This document shows positions 19,499-31,868 of a stretch of DNA of 45,129 nt, one piece after another. How positions within the stretch are numbered: position 1 is the stretch's first letter; every line of letters starts with the position of its first letter. Origin of the DNA: Nemertoderma westbladi (lineage: Eukaryota > Xenacoelomorpha > Nemertodermatida > Nemertodermatidae); the NCBI GenBank assembly GCA_032718475.1, contig JAUCBJ010008625.1, positions 1 to 45,129 on the forward strand. Direction: 5' to 3'. The notes under the pieces were generated by a model. It saw nothing but the letters and a program-made list of their open reading frames with translations, did no database searches and was not told the origin of the DNA. The position numbers and the translations under genes are program-made.

Positions 19499-20214
19499 AC
19501 GGCAAGTCAACAATACTACCATAGGCTACTGTTGGCTTCTATATTACCGGTATATACTTTATGTGTGTTCGATTTATGAAATTTTTTTAAAACTTTTTCA
19601 GTAATGTTAGGGTTCGATTAATTTTTGGTTAGGTTTGTGTTAGTGATTTTTGGGGTGTGATCAGTGTTGGGTTAGTCTGGTTATTTTATACATTTACCCA
19701 CTATTTCCCACTCTCCCTGCCCACAAAACCTTTGCCCACAGACCTATTATTAATTGTAGTACAACCTTATCCAAACGCTAGCCAACCCCTAACCCAATTT
19801 AAATCAAACAAACCTAAACCAACCCTAGCTAGAACATTCCTGATCCAACCACAACCAAAACAACTCTACCTAATCTACCCTGAACCCAACCCTAACCCAA
19901 ATCCTAATTACTAATCCCAGCCCCAAACCAAGATATAATAATTTTCACCATGTCACTTGAAAACACACCTCTAGGAGAGAGATACGTAATTTGATTAGAT
20001 TAGCATAGCATACTAGGTACTCAGCACTGCCAATTACATTCTCTAAAGGTAATTCCATATGAGTTGAGTATGTCTCGTAAGGGTATGCGCCATCGGAAAT
20101 CCATAACGCTCTTGGTGCGCTCTGTTTTAGTTGAGAATATAATTATTTTACCTGGACTGGGAATATTTTAGATAAGATAACGTTCAATTACATTGCGTAG
20201 AGTTATCATGGAAC
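19499..20214. repeat. GGTTAG/CCTAA-rich block and unit junction (U2/U3)
   Basis: Same composition as 9115-9833: GTTAGGGTTCG near 19607, GGTTAGGTTTG near 19628, C-rich degenerate CCTAACC words 19780-19905, then the leader of the next 60-codon ORF. No gene seen. Confidence 0.5.
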
Positions 20215-20397
20215 ATGAGTGGAGGAAGAGCAGAGGATTTCATTAGGATTACCGGATTCATAACATCTATTCATTCCATCGACCTGCGCACTCCTACCAA
20301 AATCCAGTTGTCACACTATATGATAACTGAATTGTTCCACAATGTCTCATTATATTCCCGAACTTTCCACATGATGAAGCAGGGAAAAAGTTTATGA
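20215..20397 (+). CDS. Conserved 60-codon ORF (U3 copy)
   Basis: Intact with a few replacements relative to U1 (A to T in GFITSIHS, P to T, F to L). AATAAA lies at 20485-20490. Unknown function, possibly not a gene. Confidence 0.3.
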   Translation: MSGGRAEDFIRITGFITSIHSIDLRTPTKIQLSHYMITELFHNVSLYSRTFHMMKQGKSL

Positions 20398-21110
20398 ATT
20401 TTTTCATCATTCTTTATTTTTTCCAAATGGAAATGTAAATTGGATTTTACAAGTATATCAATTTTAACTATTTATTGTATGGTAAATAAAGTATGCTTAA
20501 TTAACCGCTCGTCCTGAGATCATTTATTGATTGAGCGAGTGCAACAAACGATGTCAATAAGAAAGATCGAGGAACGATAAGTAAGGTCAATTAAATATTT
20601 TCTATACTGTACAATATGTAATATTATTGTTATAATGTCATGTGTTTTGTTATCAAGGTATGTTGGTAATTCTAAGTATTTTGACTTCTGGACTGGAGGT
20701 GAAACTGAGCTTTAGTATGGGTACAGCAGCCGCTTACACTGCAGTAAGCACACAAGTAGTATGTATATCTTACTGGGGGTAAGTTATGTATATATAATTT
20801 ACCACTGCCCCAAGGTCGAGTGATAAATTATGTCAGACAGAATGATGGTGCATCTGTGGAGCTTGACTACATTGGACCAGAACCGAGGCATGCTGCAACT
20901 GCAACTCGGGAATCTGTGAGTTTCAGTCCAAGCCACCTGATGATATTGATGTGAGGCATGATCATAGATTGCATTGAGTTGGGCTGGGCAATATCCAGTT
21001 GCATAGTGACATTTGCCATGCATTGTAAGTGGAGAACGACTCCCTCAAATAGTTTTTAGTGTTGGAAACTGAGGATATTAGCCCATTGAGGCGACAATGC
21101 GATGCAAAAA
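20398..21110. repeat. Intermediate block, first copy (U3)
   Basis: Matches the version of U2/U4 without LINE up to GAGGCGACAATGCGATG (about 21105), where the LINE begins. The segment 20886-21104 is repeated after the LINE at 22053-22280. Confidence 0.5.
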
Positions 21111-22047
21111 TTGTTGTTGACAATGTTCTACGCATGTCCTTAGATCATCATAATGATGATGGGGTGATGATAACTCCACCTACTGGCTCCAGAAGTCGGG
21201 AAATCCTGCCAAGTACCTAACTGATCTAGACTTTGCTGATGACTTAGGAGTACTCTCAGAATCACTAGAGGGAGCCCAACGGCTCCTCAGCTCATTAGAA
21301 CATGCTGCTTCTAGTGTTGGTCTTTTTATTTTTATTAACTCCAGAAAGACCAAAATTTTGACAGTTAACTTTGAAAGTCCTCAGCAAGTCTCTGATCGGA
21401 TGAGCATAAGCTCAAAAGATGGTATGCTTGAGCATGTGGATGACTTCTGTTACCTGGGATCATGGATCCGGAAGTCAGGTGAGGACCTTCGAATACGTAA
21501 GGGAAAGGCATGGGCAGCCTTGAATAGGCTTTCCAGGATTTGGAAGTCACCGAGAATTAATCGGAATCTTAAGGTCCGGTTATTTAGAGCAGCAGTAGTT
21601 CCAGTACTCATCTATGGGAGTCCATGCTGGGCTCTAACTGCTGAGGACACCAAATCTCTGGATGGCACATTCACAAGAATGCTACGCCGGGTTCATTGTG
21701 TCAAGTACAATGCACACATCTCCAACCAGACACTATATAACATTGGAGGTGTCTCCTTGGTTCCCCCAAGCTTGACACTAGAACAAAATCGCCTCCGCTT
21801 TGCAGGACATTGCTTTCGCCATGAGAACCAGCCAGTGCATAATCTTGTACTTTGGCAGCCTCATGGAGTGAATAAGCATGGTGGACAGCCCATGACTTTC
21901 TTGAGACGCATCTTAAAGGACACTGGCCTTGAAGATGCGGATGATCTACCAAATGTCATGGGTGATAGGGAGTTGTGGCAGTGCAATTTTGTCGATAAGC
22001 CGGCACAGCATTCTAAAAAATGCAGCTGCAATGCAGCATGCCGATCC
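21111..22047 (+). pseudogene. LINE RT C-terminal relic with FADD box, plus strand (U3)
   Basis: Longest readable LINE segment on the plus strand. It includes the FADD region (LDFADDLGVLSES, about 21225-21265) and then a 230-codon open stretch (21358-22050) covering SDRMSISSKDGMLEHVDDFC, YLGSWIRKSGED, VVPVLIYGSPCW, RLRFAGHCF and MGDRELW. It ends in the tail ATGCAGCTGCAATGCAGC. The RT N-terminus and endonuclease are absent and there is no proper start, so it is non-functional despite the open frame. Confidence 0.85.
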
Positions 22048-23096
22048 TAGTAGAGGCATGCTGCAATTCCAACTCGGGAATCTGTGAGTTTCAGTCCAAG
22101 CCACCTCAAGATATTGATGTTGAGGCATGATCATAGATTGCATTGAGCTGGGCTGGGCAATATCCAGTTGCGTAGTGACATTTGCCATGCATTGTGAGCG
22201 GAGAACGACTCCCTCAAATAGTTTTTAGTGTTGGAAACTGAGGAACTGAGGATATATTAGCCCATTGAGGCGACAATGCGATGGCTGATCAGATTGGAAC
22301 TAAACCGATGGTCAACTATACGAGCTGGTTGATGATGCACCTGTAACCACCAATAACCCAATTGTGAACACTCATACTGGACTCCTCAGACTCGGTGCTG
22401 AGGAATAAGAACCGACTATTCCTCTTTACAGAGTTTCCAAACAGTTGTGGCATGCCGGATAACCTTGCTGGAAATCCTTGTTGGAGCGTCTCCTCAACCA
22501 GTCTATAGGATGGTATTCTGGCATACCGAGTTGATTATGTTGTTGAATCTTCAGCAACATGGTTCCCTGCTCATTATCTTCCAATATGATTTTTTACCTC
22601 CCACTGAGTCGCATAGCCGAGCCCGCTCACTACATATCATCGTGATTCCCCATGACATCTGTGGTCAGAAGCAGCAGGACATTGCCCACCTAATTGTGTT
22701 CACCCCACATTCCTCTGCAAATTTATTACTAATTAACATTTGAACTACTTAACAATACATATCACACATCCGTCCCCCCTCAGCTAAGGTTAATATCGGT
22801 AATATTATATTATAATATTATATGGTAATATTGAATAACTTAATAACTTAAATTTGCTTCTGAGAGATGAACACAGTTCTTAAATGGTCAAACACATATC
22901 TCATTTGCAATTCGATTACTGTCTTCGCAGTGGTGTTGAAGTAGTTGTGTAGTAGTTGTTGGGTAATACTCGGAATATAATAATGTTCAATATCAATCAG
23001 CTGTCTAATAAGGGCCAATAAACAGACAACAATTAATGAAATTGACTGTGTGGTGCTAATTCAATTTGGATGAAACAGTCGAGGAGAACATATTGC
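22048..23096. repeat. Intermediate block, second part (U3)
   Basis: Starts with the duplicated 220-bp piece (22053-22280), then the 98-codon ORF (22447-22743) and the AT palindromic region near 22795-22835. The U1 insertion site is empty (GAGGAGAACATATTGCCG near 23080). Confidence 0.45.
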
Positions 23097-23423
23097 CGTA
23101 ATATAATGTCAATCATGGAGAGTATCCACTACATAGTCTGAATTAATATAAAAAGCTTTAGTGGAACTAAGCGAATAAGGACAAATATATTTTAAAATTA
23201 ATTAATGGTGATGAAACACATCATCTTCAACACTGCAGCTTGACAATCCAATTCATGACAATTCTGTATTATTTGTTTTGGTTTTTTATTAATAAAAGGA
23301 ATTACTTTAATTATTTTATTTTTATTATTTTTAATTAATTATTAACTTGTGAGGCGCGTGAAGCGCGCCTGGCTTGCTAGTTGGTAACTAAAATGGTTAC
23401 TATCATGAATCATTTTCAGTGAT

Positions 23424-23596
23424 GGGGGGGGGGTGGGGGTGGGGGGTTAACAGGAATGGGGGGGTAACAGGAATCACTCTTTGTCTGAGACGGGGTGCAA
23501 CGGCACTGGGGGGGGGCGGGGTGTAACAGGAACAAGGGGGGGGGGGTGTAACAGGAACAATGGGGGGGGGGGGGGGGGGGGGGGGGTGTAACAGGA
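23424..23596 (+). repeat. G-tract minisatellite (U3)
   Basis: Several G-tracts up to about 28 bases separated by GTAACAGGAA; includes a TGGGGGTGGGGGG variant at the left end. Preceded by the GGCGCG/CGCGCC hairpin near 23353-23369. Confidence 0.85.
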
Positions 23597-24038
23597 CAGT
23601 ACCACTTAAATACCATAAATTAGCTGTTTGTTTATTACTACAGTACCATTTATATTTTCCCTGAATACAATAGTGACTGTATTTTAGCTTAATTTTGATG
23701 CTTATTTGGAATATTGGAAATAAACATACATGAACTCGATCTTGACCCTGCTGGGAGAACACAAACAGGTTCGGATGAATATTTTTTGCTGGGTCTAAAT
23801 TTTCACAGCACAATATGGCATTGTAATATCAAAATTCTTGATAGTGACTGACTGTGATACTTCGTGATTAATATGCATATCACTATTATTATATCCGAAG
23901 AGATAAGATGTCTTTGAATATAAATTTTTATTATATATTATTAATATATATATCTTTCAATATAATTTAATGTAGCTGCGTAATGCAGTTGCAACGCAGC
24001 TGCATTATATTATATGCAAAGATTATACATCCTGCAAG
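23597..24038. other. AT-rich spacer (U3)
   Basis: Same as 11992-12433: TATATATA runs and the CAGCTGCGTAATGCAGTTGC motif near 23973-24003. No gene. Confidence 0.45.
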
Positions 24039-24914
24039 TTACATATTACATATATAATAAAACTGTGCCTGTTTGTCAACAAAATTGCACCTCCACAACT
24101 CCCTATCACCCATGACATTTGATAGATAATTCGCATCTTTAAGGCCAGCGTACTTTATGAGGTTCTCAAGAAAGGGTTGTCCACCATGCTTATTCACTGC
24201 ATGGGGCTGCCAAAGCACAAGAGTCCCCACAGGTGATCCTCACAGCGAAAGCAATGTCAAAGTGGAGGTGGTTCAGTTAGTGTCAAGCTTGGGGAGACTA
24301 ATGAAATACCTCCAATGTTGTATAGAGTCTGATTAACCCGGCGCAGCATTCTTGTGTAAGTGCTATCCAGAGATTTTGTGTCCTCTGCAGTTATGCCCAG
24401 CATGGACTCTATCTACTATACTCTAAGAGTACTGGTACTACTACTGCCATAAATAATCGGACCTTAAGTTTCCAATGCATTCTGTGTGACTTCCAAATCC
24501 TGGACATACTGTTCATTCAATGTTGCCCATGCCTACCCCTTTCGTATCCGAAAAGATCAAAAGACCAACACTAGAAGCAAGCTGCTCCAATGAACAGAGG
24601 AGCCTTTACCTAGTGATTCTGACAGTACCCGTAAGTCATAGCGAAATCTAGATAAGTAAGTCTACTTCTTGTTCCAGTAGGTGGTGTTGCCCTTACACCC
24701 TCTTTATTGAGATGACCTAAGGACATTTGTAGAACATAATCAACCCCAATTATGAATATGAATGGTGTTGAATATGTGTGTCATCACACTGAAGAACCCC
24801 CTCCGCGTGATCCTATAGTTGCAATAATTTCATCAGAAATCCCATATGCTGCAAGTATGCTGAACAAACGTGGCCGGGAGACTGAGTCGAAGGACTTAAA
24901 TAAGTCAACATAGA
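24039..24914 (-). pseudogene. Minus-strand LINE RT/C-terminal relic (U3)
   Basis: Counterpart of 12434-13322. A short deletion at 24606-24610 (CCTTTACCTAGTG) is shared with U4 but not with U1 or U2. Confidence 0.8.
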
Positions 24915-26570
24915 GTAGCATACTTTTCCATGAAATAGTGTATGGTATTTATCACTTAATGTCTTCCAAGAATTGTTTAAGTCTAATGGTGTCATCATTG
25001 GATTGGCACACATGAAAAGTTGGGATGGAAAAGAAGTTGGCAAGAGACCTAGCGCAATGCAGGCGTGCCATGAAAGAATTGAGCTGATAAGATGTTCGAG
25101 TACTAAAATAGGTATCTTCATAGACTTCTTACCTAGTGAAATGAGACCAATAAATTATCCAAATGAACGCATACCTGTACCTGTAGCACCTGGAGGATGT
25201 GGTGTGGGTTGTAGTAGCTTAATGTTCCCAAAGTGCTGGTTAAATGTTGCTGATGGTAAAGCACATCAGTAAAGCATGGTAAAGCCTGTGTCAGGCAACC
25301 AGTGCAAAACCACAGGTAAATTAATGTACCCAATATTGCACCTATCCACACATTTCAATTTGAACATGGGATAAATCAGAGCCTTGTGATGTGGTATGCG
25401 TGATCAGTGTTCCAATGAGTTAGGTTGATTTTCATTACTGTATTCCGAAATATTGTCATTATAATTTTGAGGCGAAATATTCATCGTATAATTTCCCCAG
25501 AAAAATCTTATGAAACAAAATACATAATACATGTTGTCGAGTGGTTGCTCCATCAAATCCTGGAAATGTGACTGCTGCTGCTGGGATGCAGAAGAGAATC
25601 TGAGTCAGCAGAAATATATTGTACATAGCATTGCTGCACAGGTTGGGGAGTGGAACGGAGTCGACACATTCTACTGTAGTGATTAGTGATTGGGATTGTG
25701 ACAATATATACAAATTTTTCCTAGTGGAATTTTGGCAGCAATTATGATAAGTATAACAATTGGGATTGCCTGTGTAGGCAGCAGCATTAGACATTGGGAC
25801 ATGTGATGGAGATCTATGTGATGTGATCTAGGGCGGCCAAATCGTGGTCTTTGTAATAACAATTGCTCATGGACCTAGGTGTGTATCCAGTAGGCCTATT
25901 GAGAAATGGTCTGTGAATGGATTGAGGGTGGTATTGAAATTGAGATCTTTGACCTTGAAATTGGCTTATTTGATTAATAGAAGTACAGGTGTTAGTAGGC
26001 CTATTCTCGATTGTTGCCTTTTCATCCTTTCCTGATTCCCCACTTTCGATCAGTTTAATTGCATCAACTAAAGATAGATCTAGGCCTTTCCTAAGCAATT
26101 TTTGCGAGCTTCAGATGAACTGATATTCAAAATCAGTGCATCTAGAAGTCAATTGTCGTCTGGATTACCAGTTTCCTCATTATAACCGCATTTTTCGAAA
26201 ATGCTACGCATTGCAGTCAATAGTCACAGAATGGGTTCATTGACCTTCTGATGTTTGTCATTTAATTGTTTTCTAAACACCCGGTGACCTGTACCACCAT
26301 GAATATGTTTTCAAGTTTATCAACATCATTTTTTTCAACAGCTGTCAAGCGTTTATTTAATTGCAATATTAACCATACATTATCTTGTCAGCCACTAGTA
26401 GAGGCTAACAGTGTGATATAGCGTAATTTGCGGTGAGCTGCTATATAGGTGAGATCATCTGGGCTTGCTGGGGCTGTTATACCTGACCTGCCATATCTGT
26501 TGACATATCAAACAGCCTACCAATCAATTTAACTTTGTATATCATTTGCTCTTTAGGCGGCTTTGACACT
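24915..26570 (-). pseudogene. Ty3/gypsy gag-protease relic, minus strand (U3)
   Basis: Counterpart of 13323-14971, with gag LLRKGLDLSLVDAIKLIE near 26098, a cysteine-rich patch near 25780, the disrupted protease motif near 25255-25305 and LISSILSWHACIALGLLP near 25090. The sequence is almost identical to U4. Confidence 0.75.
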
Positions 26571-26596
26571 GTTTAACCCCTTAATGGGTTAAAATA

Positions 26597-28310
26597 GTAC
26601 TACTAGAGGATCGGCATGCTGCATTGCAGCTGCATTTTTAAGGATGCTGTACCAGCTTGTCAACAAAATTGCGCCGCCACAACTCCGTATCACCCATGAC
26701 AACTGCTAGATCATCCGGATCTTCAAGGCCAGTGTCCTTTAAGATGCGTTTCAAGAAAGTCATGAGCTGTCCACCATGCTTATTCACTCTATGAGGCTGC
26801 CAAATAACAAGATTATGCACTGGCTGGTCCTCACGGCAAAAGCAATGTCCTGCAAAGCGGAGGCGATTTTGTTCTAGTGACAAGCTTGGGGGAACCAATG
26901 AGACACCTCCAATGTTATATAGTGTCTGGTTGGAGATGTGTGCATTGTACTTGACACAATGAACCCAGCGTAGCATTCTCGTGAATGTGCCATCCAGGGA
27001 TTTGGTGTCCTCAGCAGTTAGAGCCCAGCATGGACTCCCATAGAGGAGTACTGGAACTACTGCTGCTCTAAATAATCGGACCTAAAGTTTCCAATTAATT
27101 CTCGGTGACTTCCAAATCCTGGAAAGAATATTCATTCAAGCCTATTCAAGCCTATTCAAAAGTTAATAAAAAGACCAACACTAGAAGCAGCATGTTCTAA
27201 TGAGCTGAGGAGCCATTGGGCTCCCTCTAGTGATTCTGAGAGTACTCCTAAGTCATCAGCAAAGTCTAGATCAGTTAGGTACTTGGCAGGAGTTCCTCGA
27301 CTTCTGGAGCCAATAGGTGGAGTTATCATCACCCCATCATCATTATGATGATCTAAGGGCATGCGTAGAAGAACATAGTCAACCACAATTATATATCAAC
27401 CATAATTATGTAATTATTATCATATACTGATCTGATTGCTGCAATAATTTCATCAGGAATCCCATATAATGAAAGTATGCTGAACATTACGTGAGCAAGA
27501 GACTGAATCAAAGGCCAAGAAGAAGTCAATAAAGATAACAGCCAGATGCCTGTCTTTCTTTTGGGCTTTTTTGATAACTCATAAATTATCCTTCTAAGTG
27601 CCAAAATGGGCTCCATGGTCCCACGACCTTTACGGAACCCATTCTGATTTCCACGGAGCAGTCTCTCAATGGGATCCCTGATGCGATTTAATAGAATTCT
27701 ACTGTATAGCTTTGCAGCAATCGAGATCAATGAGATTCCCCGAAAAGAACCATAGTGTTAGGTTGCCCTTCTTGGGAACTGTCACCAACTTATTTGTTTT
27801 CATTTCTTGTGGGACTCTTGTTGTTCGATACATGTCTACTATGATGAGATAGATGAGCTTTAAACACCACTACTCCACTGGCACGATTGGTCTTAATGCT
27901 CTTTGGGGCAGCCTTCACTTCTGCAAAGGAGATATCGCCAATGGGAATATCTGGGAATACAGACTCAAACACTTTAACTTCTATAAAGTTATCAGGCAAT
28001 GCCCTGTCATTATTTAGGAGCTTTTCAAAGTGGGCCTTCCAACCATTGATGCGATTGGCTGGTGATTCAGCCTTAACCTTAGTGGTTGGTTGGCATTTCC
28101 ACCCAGTAAGCAAGTTGATCGATTTCCATGCCTACGATGATTGCTTGCTATCATCAGAATCATTGATGGCATCAACCTGTTGGTTTATTAGCTCCTGTAG
28201 ATTAACAGAGTACTGCCTGTTCAGGGTCCTAGATGCAGCCTTAACTGCATTCTTGGCCACTGTAGTATGTTTGAGTCGGGACTCTTTCTGCGCCTTATAG
28301 AGGTCATTTC
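26597..28310 (-). pseudogene. 5'-truncated LINE with RT core, minus strand (U3)
   Basis: Counterpart of 14998-16700 without the 13-bp loss, so the RT N-terminal motifs read through in one 113-codon frame (27730-27389: ISIAAKLYSRILLNRIRDPI, QNGFRKGRGTMEP). FADD lies near 27275. A duplicated CAAGCCTATT at 27137-27156 is shared with U4. It still has frameshifts and no endonuclease. The palindrome lies just outside its 3' end at 26571-26594. Confidence 0.85.
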
Positions 28311-28440
28311 GGCACTTCTAAATAGCACCGTACATAATTAGAATCATCTATTATCAATTTAATTTATATGTAATTATATATAATTTCATGCAAAATATAC
28401 TACCTTTAGTATGATACCTTTATGGTTTAGCTGTTGAACA
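28311..28440 (+). promoter_or_regulatory. Putative promoter/5' leader of receptor copy 3
   Basis: Conserved AT-rich leader with TATATATAAT near 28375-28384, in-frame stop and ACAATGT start context, directly abutting the LINE's truncated end. Confidence 0.35.
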
Positions 28441-29673
28441 ATGTATATAGTTTTATTGCAAACGATTTTCTGCTTATATTATTGCATGGATTTTTCTGTT
28501 GCTAATTGGAGAGAAACATTTACCAATAATTCTAACACAACGAAATCAGATATATATCACAAGTATTATATCAATATCCTTCAAGATGATTTTGATGAAG
28601 TTTTCTATTGGTTTAATGGTTATTACAGTGTTGTAGATTTCTTCCTCGCAAAAATTCTCACACCATACATATCGATAAATAATATATTTGGATTGGTTGG
28701 AAATATATTTATAATTATCACGATATTTCGCGAAAAATCATTTAACACTCTGTTTTATAGAATGTTAGCTGTTAAGTCAGTTTTTGATATTCTCATATCT
28801 TTTGGATCTTTTTTAGTTCATGGCAGTAATATGGGTTGGTTCCGCAGCTCCATTACAATTGAAAAGGTCAATGGTATTACCATAAACCACTTGCATTGTT
28901 ATAACGTTATTTACTGGATATTTCAGCTTTATTGGCAAATGCTAAACTGGTTTTTAAAGAATGGAAATGATACACTGATATTAATAATGGGTGTAGAACG
29001 CGTATCAGCACTCTATTTACCAGTTTGGTATAAAAATACAAAATTGAAAAACAATAATATGATTTACTATATTGTATTACTGCTATTTATATATACAACT
29101 TGTTTTTACTGGCCTTTTGCTCTAATGTATAAGCCTGAAATTCGTTATGTTGATAGACATAGGCAATATTGGGCAATATACAATTATTGGGAAGCGCATA
29201 ACATATATATCCATAGAGCTTATCAATTTCTTGATTATTTCTCTCCTATTAGAATAAGCGTACAAGTTCTCGGAATATTAATTATCAATTGTCTTATGAT
29301 TTATAAATTAAGAAAACTAAATTACGACAAACAAAATTCATCATCTGGCAAATTGGTTGCAGCAGCACGTTTGATGCTAATAAATGGGATATTGATGTGC
29401 ATAAAAGATTTTCTCTACATGTTGTGGTACATAATATCCAAATATCACGACACAATTGAAGCCCAAATAGGACCAAAATCAACAATAAAGGAAGTATTGC
29501 ATTGGAGGAAACTATGGCTTGCCAGTGATTACATCGCTGTATTAAGTAATTGTCTTTTTATTACTTACTGTATAGATTTTTACCTCATGTATATGTTTGT
29601 TGGTAGTTTTAGAAATGCTGTAAAGGTCAACATATTTAAACCATTAAGAAAATATTTTAAAATAAGTCGATAA
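28441..29673 (+). CDS. Divergent rhodopsin-like 7TM receptor, copy 3
   Basis: Intact 410-residue paralogue with the same membrane layout and ERV, GN and LAxxxxxD motifs. Compared with copy 1 I read seven replacements: L38I, F43Y, L55F, T211I, A220T, W284C in TM5 and T350K in the last outer loop. I saw one silent change near codon 145. W284C removes an aromatic residue from TM5 and is unique to this copy. Start choice and context are as for copy 1. Confidence 0.9.
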   Translation: MYIVLLQTIFCLYYCMDFSVANWRETFTNNSNTTKSDIYHKYYINILQDDFDEVFYWFNGYYSVVDFFLAKILTPYISINNIFGLVGNIFIIITIFREKSFNTLFYRMLAVKSVFDILISFGSFLVHGSNMGWFRSSITIEKVNGITINHLHCYNVIYWIFQLYWQMLNWFLKNGNDTLILIMGVERVSALYLPVWYKNTKLKNNNMIYYIVLLLFIYTTCFYWPFALMYKPEIRYVDRHRQYWAIYNYWEAHNIYIHRAYQFLDYFSPIRISVQVLGILIINCLMIYKLRKLNYDKQNSSSGKLVAAARLMLINGILMCIKDFLYMLWYIISKYHDTIEAQIGPKSTIKEVLHWRKLWLASDYIAVLSNCLFITYCIDFYLMYMFVGSFRNAVKVNIFKPLRKYFKISR

Positions 29674-29699
29674 ACATATAATAGTGAATCGAAACTGAT

Positions 29700-29873
29700 A
29701 TATTTACAAACTATTGTCTATTAGATATAAACTGGAGCCCTGTGCGGTAAAAGTTCACTTTCGGCAGTATTTGACAACTAATATTTATTAATATTTACAA
29801 ACTATTGTCTATTAGATATAAACTGGAGCCCTGTGCGGTAAAAGTTCACTTTCGGCAGTATTTGACAACTAAT
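29700..29873 (+). repeat. 91-bp VNTR downstream of receptor copy 3, two copies
   Basis: AACTATTGTC at 29709 and 29800. Both copies end TTTGACAACTAAT, as in U1. Confidence 0.9.
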
Positions 29874-30364
29874 GTTTATTATTCTGTATTATTTTAACTT
29901 CTAATAATTGGCGAATTGCATATCTTTCCTTATCATTATAATTAATGTATATCCTTATTTATAATTACTATTTGTTTGCTTAAAATATTATTGGTTAAAT
30001 ATATTAGAATGTTTTTTTATCCTTAACCGTGTTTTATTCAAACATTAAGTGGGGTCCCCCATTCTTCGGTTGGGGATGGGTGGTTATCAGCCATGGGGCG
30101 ATCTTAATGTCCACTGATATGGACTGCGCTTATCTTTCTCTCCAGGTAAAATCTGTGGGGTAGAAGCTCAGATACAATAATAAACAGATCCCGTTTTTTC
30201 ATTTTTTGCCTACGTAGAGGAGTAAAACATCCATTTATACTAATCACATTATTATTATTAATCAAATTATTATAATCTTCATGTGGTTTCCCGCCAGTTA
30301 GGTTAAAACTGAATAGGAATCCCATGCTACCCGCCACCACTGAAATTCTTTGAGTTTAATTCAG
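29874..30364. other. Conserved block downstream of VNTR (U3)
   Basis: Almost identical to U1 8085-8559, including the GGGGTCCCC palindrome. No recognised gene. Confidence 0.4.
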
Positions 30365-30738
30365 CGATCAAGATTTTCGGGTCCATGAGTCTGGAATTTG
30401 GCCACCGCCTGGCTGCCATCAAAGGGTCAATCGGTACGCAAGTTCACGCCGCTTTGGATGAACAGTTCGAGTATTCGCTGTTTGTGTTGTTCAGATAACA
30501 GTCGGAGTTCCTCCACCTCGATACAGCGTTGCTGTTCATGCTGTTCTTCCCCTCTTTCCTCTACTCTACATCTATCCACCGACTTTGGGCCACATCTTTG
30601 TGTCGTTGAGCTTCCATTTGTTCTAGAATTAATGTCAGCACCTCGTTTGGCCACCACATCGTAAAGTGGGTTTATCACTGCAATCGTCGTTCTCTTCCAT
30701 GAGATACCAGTGCAAATGCTTCCATAAGCGAGCTGTGG
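30365..30738 (-). pseudogene. Gag-like N-terminal relic, minus strand (U3)
   Basis: Same E/Q/R-rich trace, open for 120 codons on the minus strand (30789-30427) because of small local changes (GCACCTCGTTTGGCC at about 30639) that shift the frame. Still a fragment. Confidence 0.45.
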
Positions 30739-30745
30739 AGTCTTT

Positions 30746-31001
30746 CGATTTGATTTGGATCTCCTTTGCAAAAGTGAAGGCTGTTGCAAAGAGCATTAAG
30801 ACCAATCGTGCCAGTGGAGTAGATGGTGTTCCCCCTGAGGTCTTTAAAATACCTGAGTGTTTAAAGCTCATCTATCCCATCATAGTAGACATGTACCGAA
30901 CAACAATCTTTAAAATACCTGAGTGTTTAAAGCTCATCTATCCCATCATAGTAGACATGTACCGAACAACAAGAGTCCCACAAGAAATGAAAACAAATAA
31001 G
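30746..31001 (+). pseudogene. LINE ORF2 linker scrap with 66-bp duplication, extended (U3)
   Basis: As in U2, with the 66-bp in-frame duplication (TCTTTAAAAT at 30841 and 30907), but it continues RVPQEMKTNKL as in an intact LINE before breaking at GTTGGCTTC. In the other units the segment after RV is replaced by about 40 bp of unrelated sequence. Confidence 0.8.
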
Positions 31002-31685
31002 TTGGCTTCTATATTACCGGTATATACTTTATGTGCGTTCGATTTATGAAATTTTTTTAAAACTTTTTCAGTAATGTTAGGGTTCGATTAATTTTTGGTT
31101 AGGTTTGTGTTAGTGATTTTTGGGGTGTGATCAGTGTTGGGTTAGTCTGGTTATTTTATACATTTACCCACTATTTCCCACTCTCCCTGCCCACAAAACC
31201 TTTGCCCACAGACCTATTATTAATTGTAGTACAAACTTATCCAAACGCTAGCCAACCCCTAACCCAATTTAAATCAAACAAACCTAAACCAACCCTAGCT
31301 AGAACATTCCTGATCCAACCACAACCAAAACAACTCTTACCTAATCTACCCTGAACCCAACCCTAACCCAAATCCTAATTACTAATCCCAGCCCCGAACC
31401 AAGATATAATAATTTTCACCATGTCACTTGAAAACACACCTCTAGGAGAGAGATACGTAATTTGATTAGATTAGCATAGCATACTAGGTACTCAGCACTG
31501 CCAATTACATTCTCTAAAGGTAATTCCATAAGAGTTGAGTATGTCTCGTAAGGGTATGCTCCATCGGAAATCCATAACCCTCTTGGTGCGCTCTGTTTTA
31601 GTTGAGAATATAATTATTTTACCTGGACTGGGAATATTTTAGATAAGATAACGTTCAATTACATTGCGTAGAGTTATCATGGAAC
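31002..31685. repeat. GGTTAG/CCTAA-rich block and unit junction (U3/U4)
   Basis: As in 9115-9833, slightly shorter. No gene. Confidence 0.5.
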
Positions 31686-31868
31686 ATGAGTGGATGAAGA
31701 GCAGAGGATTTCATTAGGATTACCGGATTCATAACATCTATTCATTCCATCGACCTGCGCACTCCTCCCAAAATCCAGTTGTCACACTACATGATTACTG
31801 AATTTTTCCACAATGTCTCATTATATTCCCGAACTTTCCGCATGATGAAGCAGGGAAAAAGTTTATGA
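31686..31868 (+). pseudogene. 60-codon ORF interrupted at codon 4 (U4 copy)
   Basis: Equivalent of the ORF at 276, but GGAGGAAGA has become GGATGAAGA, creating TGA at codon 4. The remaining codons are conserved. This is the only one of five copies that is interrupted. AATAAA lies at 31944-31949. Confidence 0.6.

Larger units (their letters stand above)
9834..20214 (+). repeat. Tandem array unit U2
   Basis: Second complete unit. No plus-strand LINE follows the 60-codon ORF. It has the longer minus-strand LINE relic (12434-13322), the gypsy relic with a disrupted protease motif, the 1.7 kb minus-strand LINE before the receptor, receptor copy 2, three VNTR copies and the 66-bp duplicated LINE scrap. 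Private changes include loss of 13 bp in the RT region near 16078 and an expanded TTTTATATG repeat at 18505-18545. Confidence 0.9.
20215..31685 (+). repeat. Tandem array unit U3
   Basis: Third complete unit. It has a plus-strand LINE relic like U1 but longer, and next to it a duplicated piece of about 220 bp of the intermediate block. Its middle part (about 24000-28300) is almost identical to U4. It has receptor copy 3, two VNTR copies, and an end where LINE text continues further (RVPQEMKTNK) than in other units. Confidence 0.9.

Noticed and set aside
21358-22050. 230-codon open stretch as a functional reverse transcriptase gene
   Set aside because: It covers only the C-terminal part after the catalytic core, has no ATG at its start, and lacks the RT N-terminus and endonuclease.
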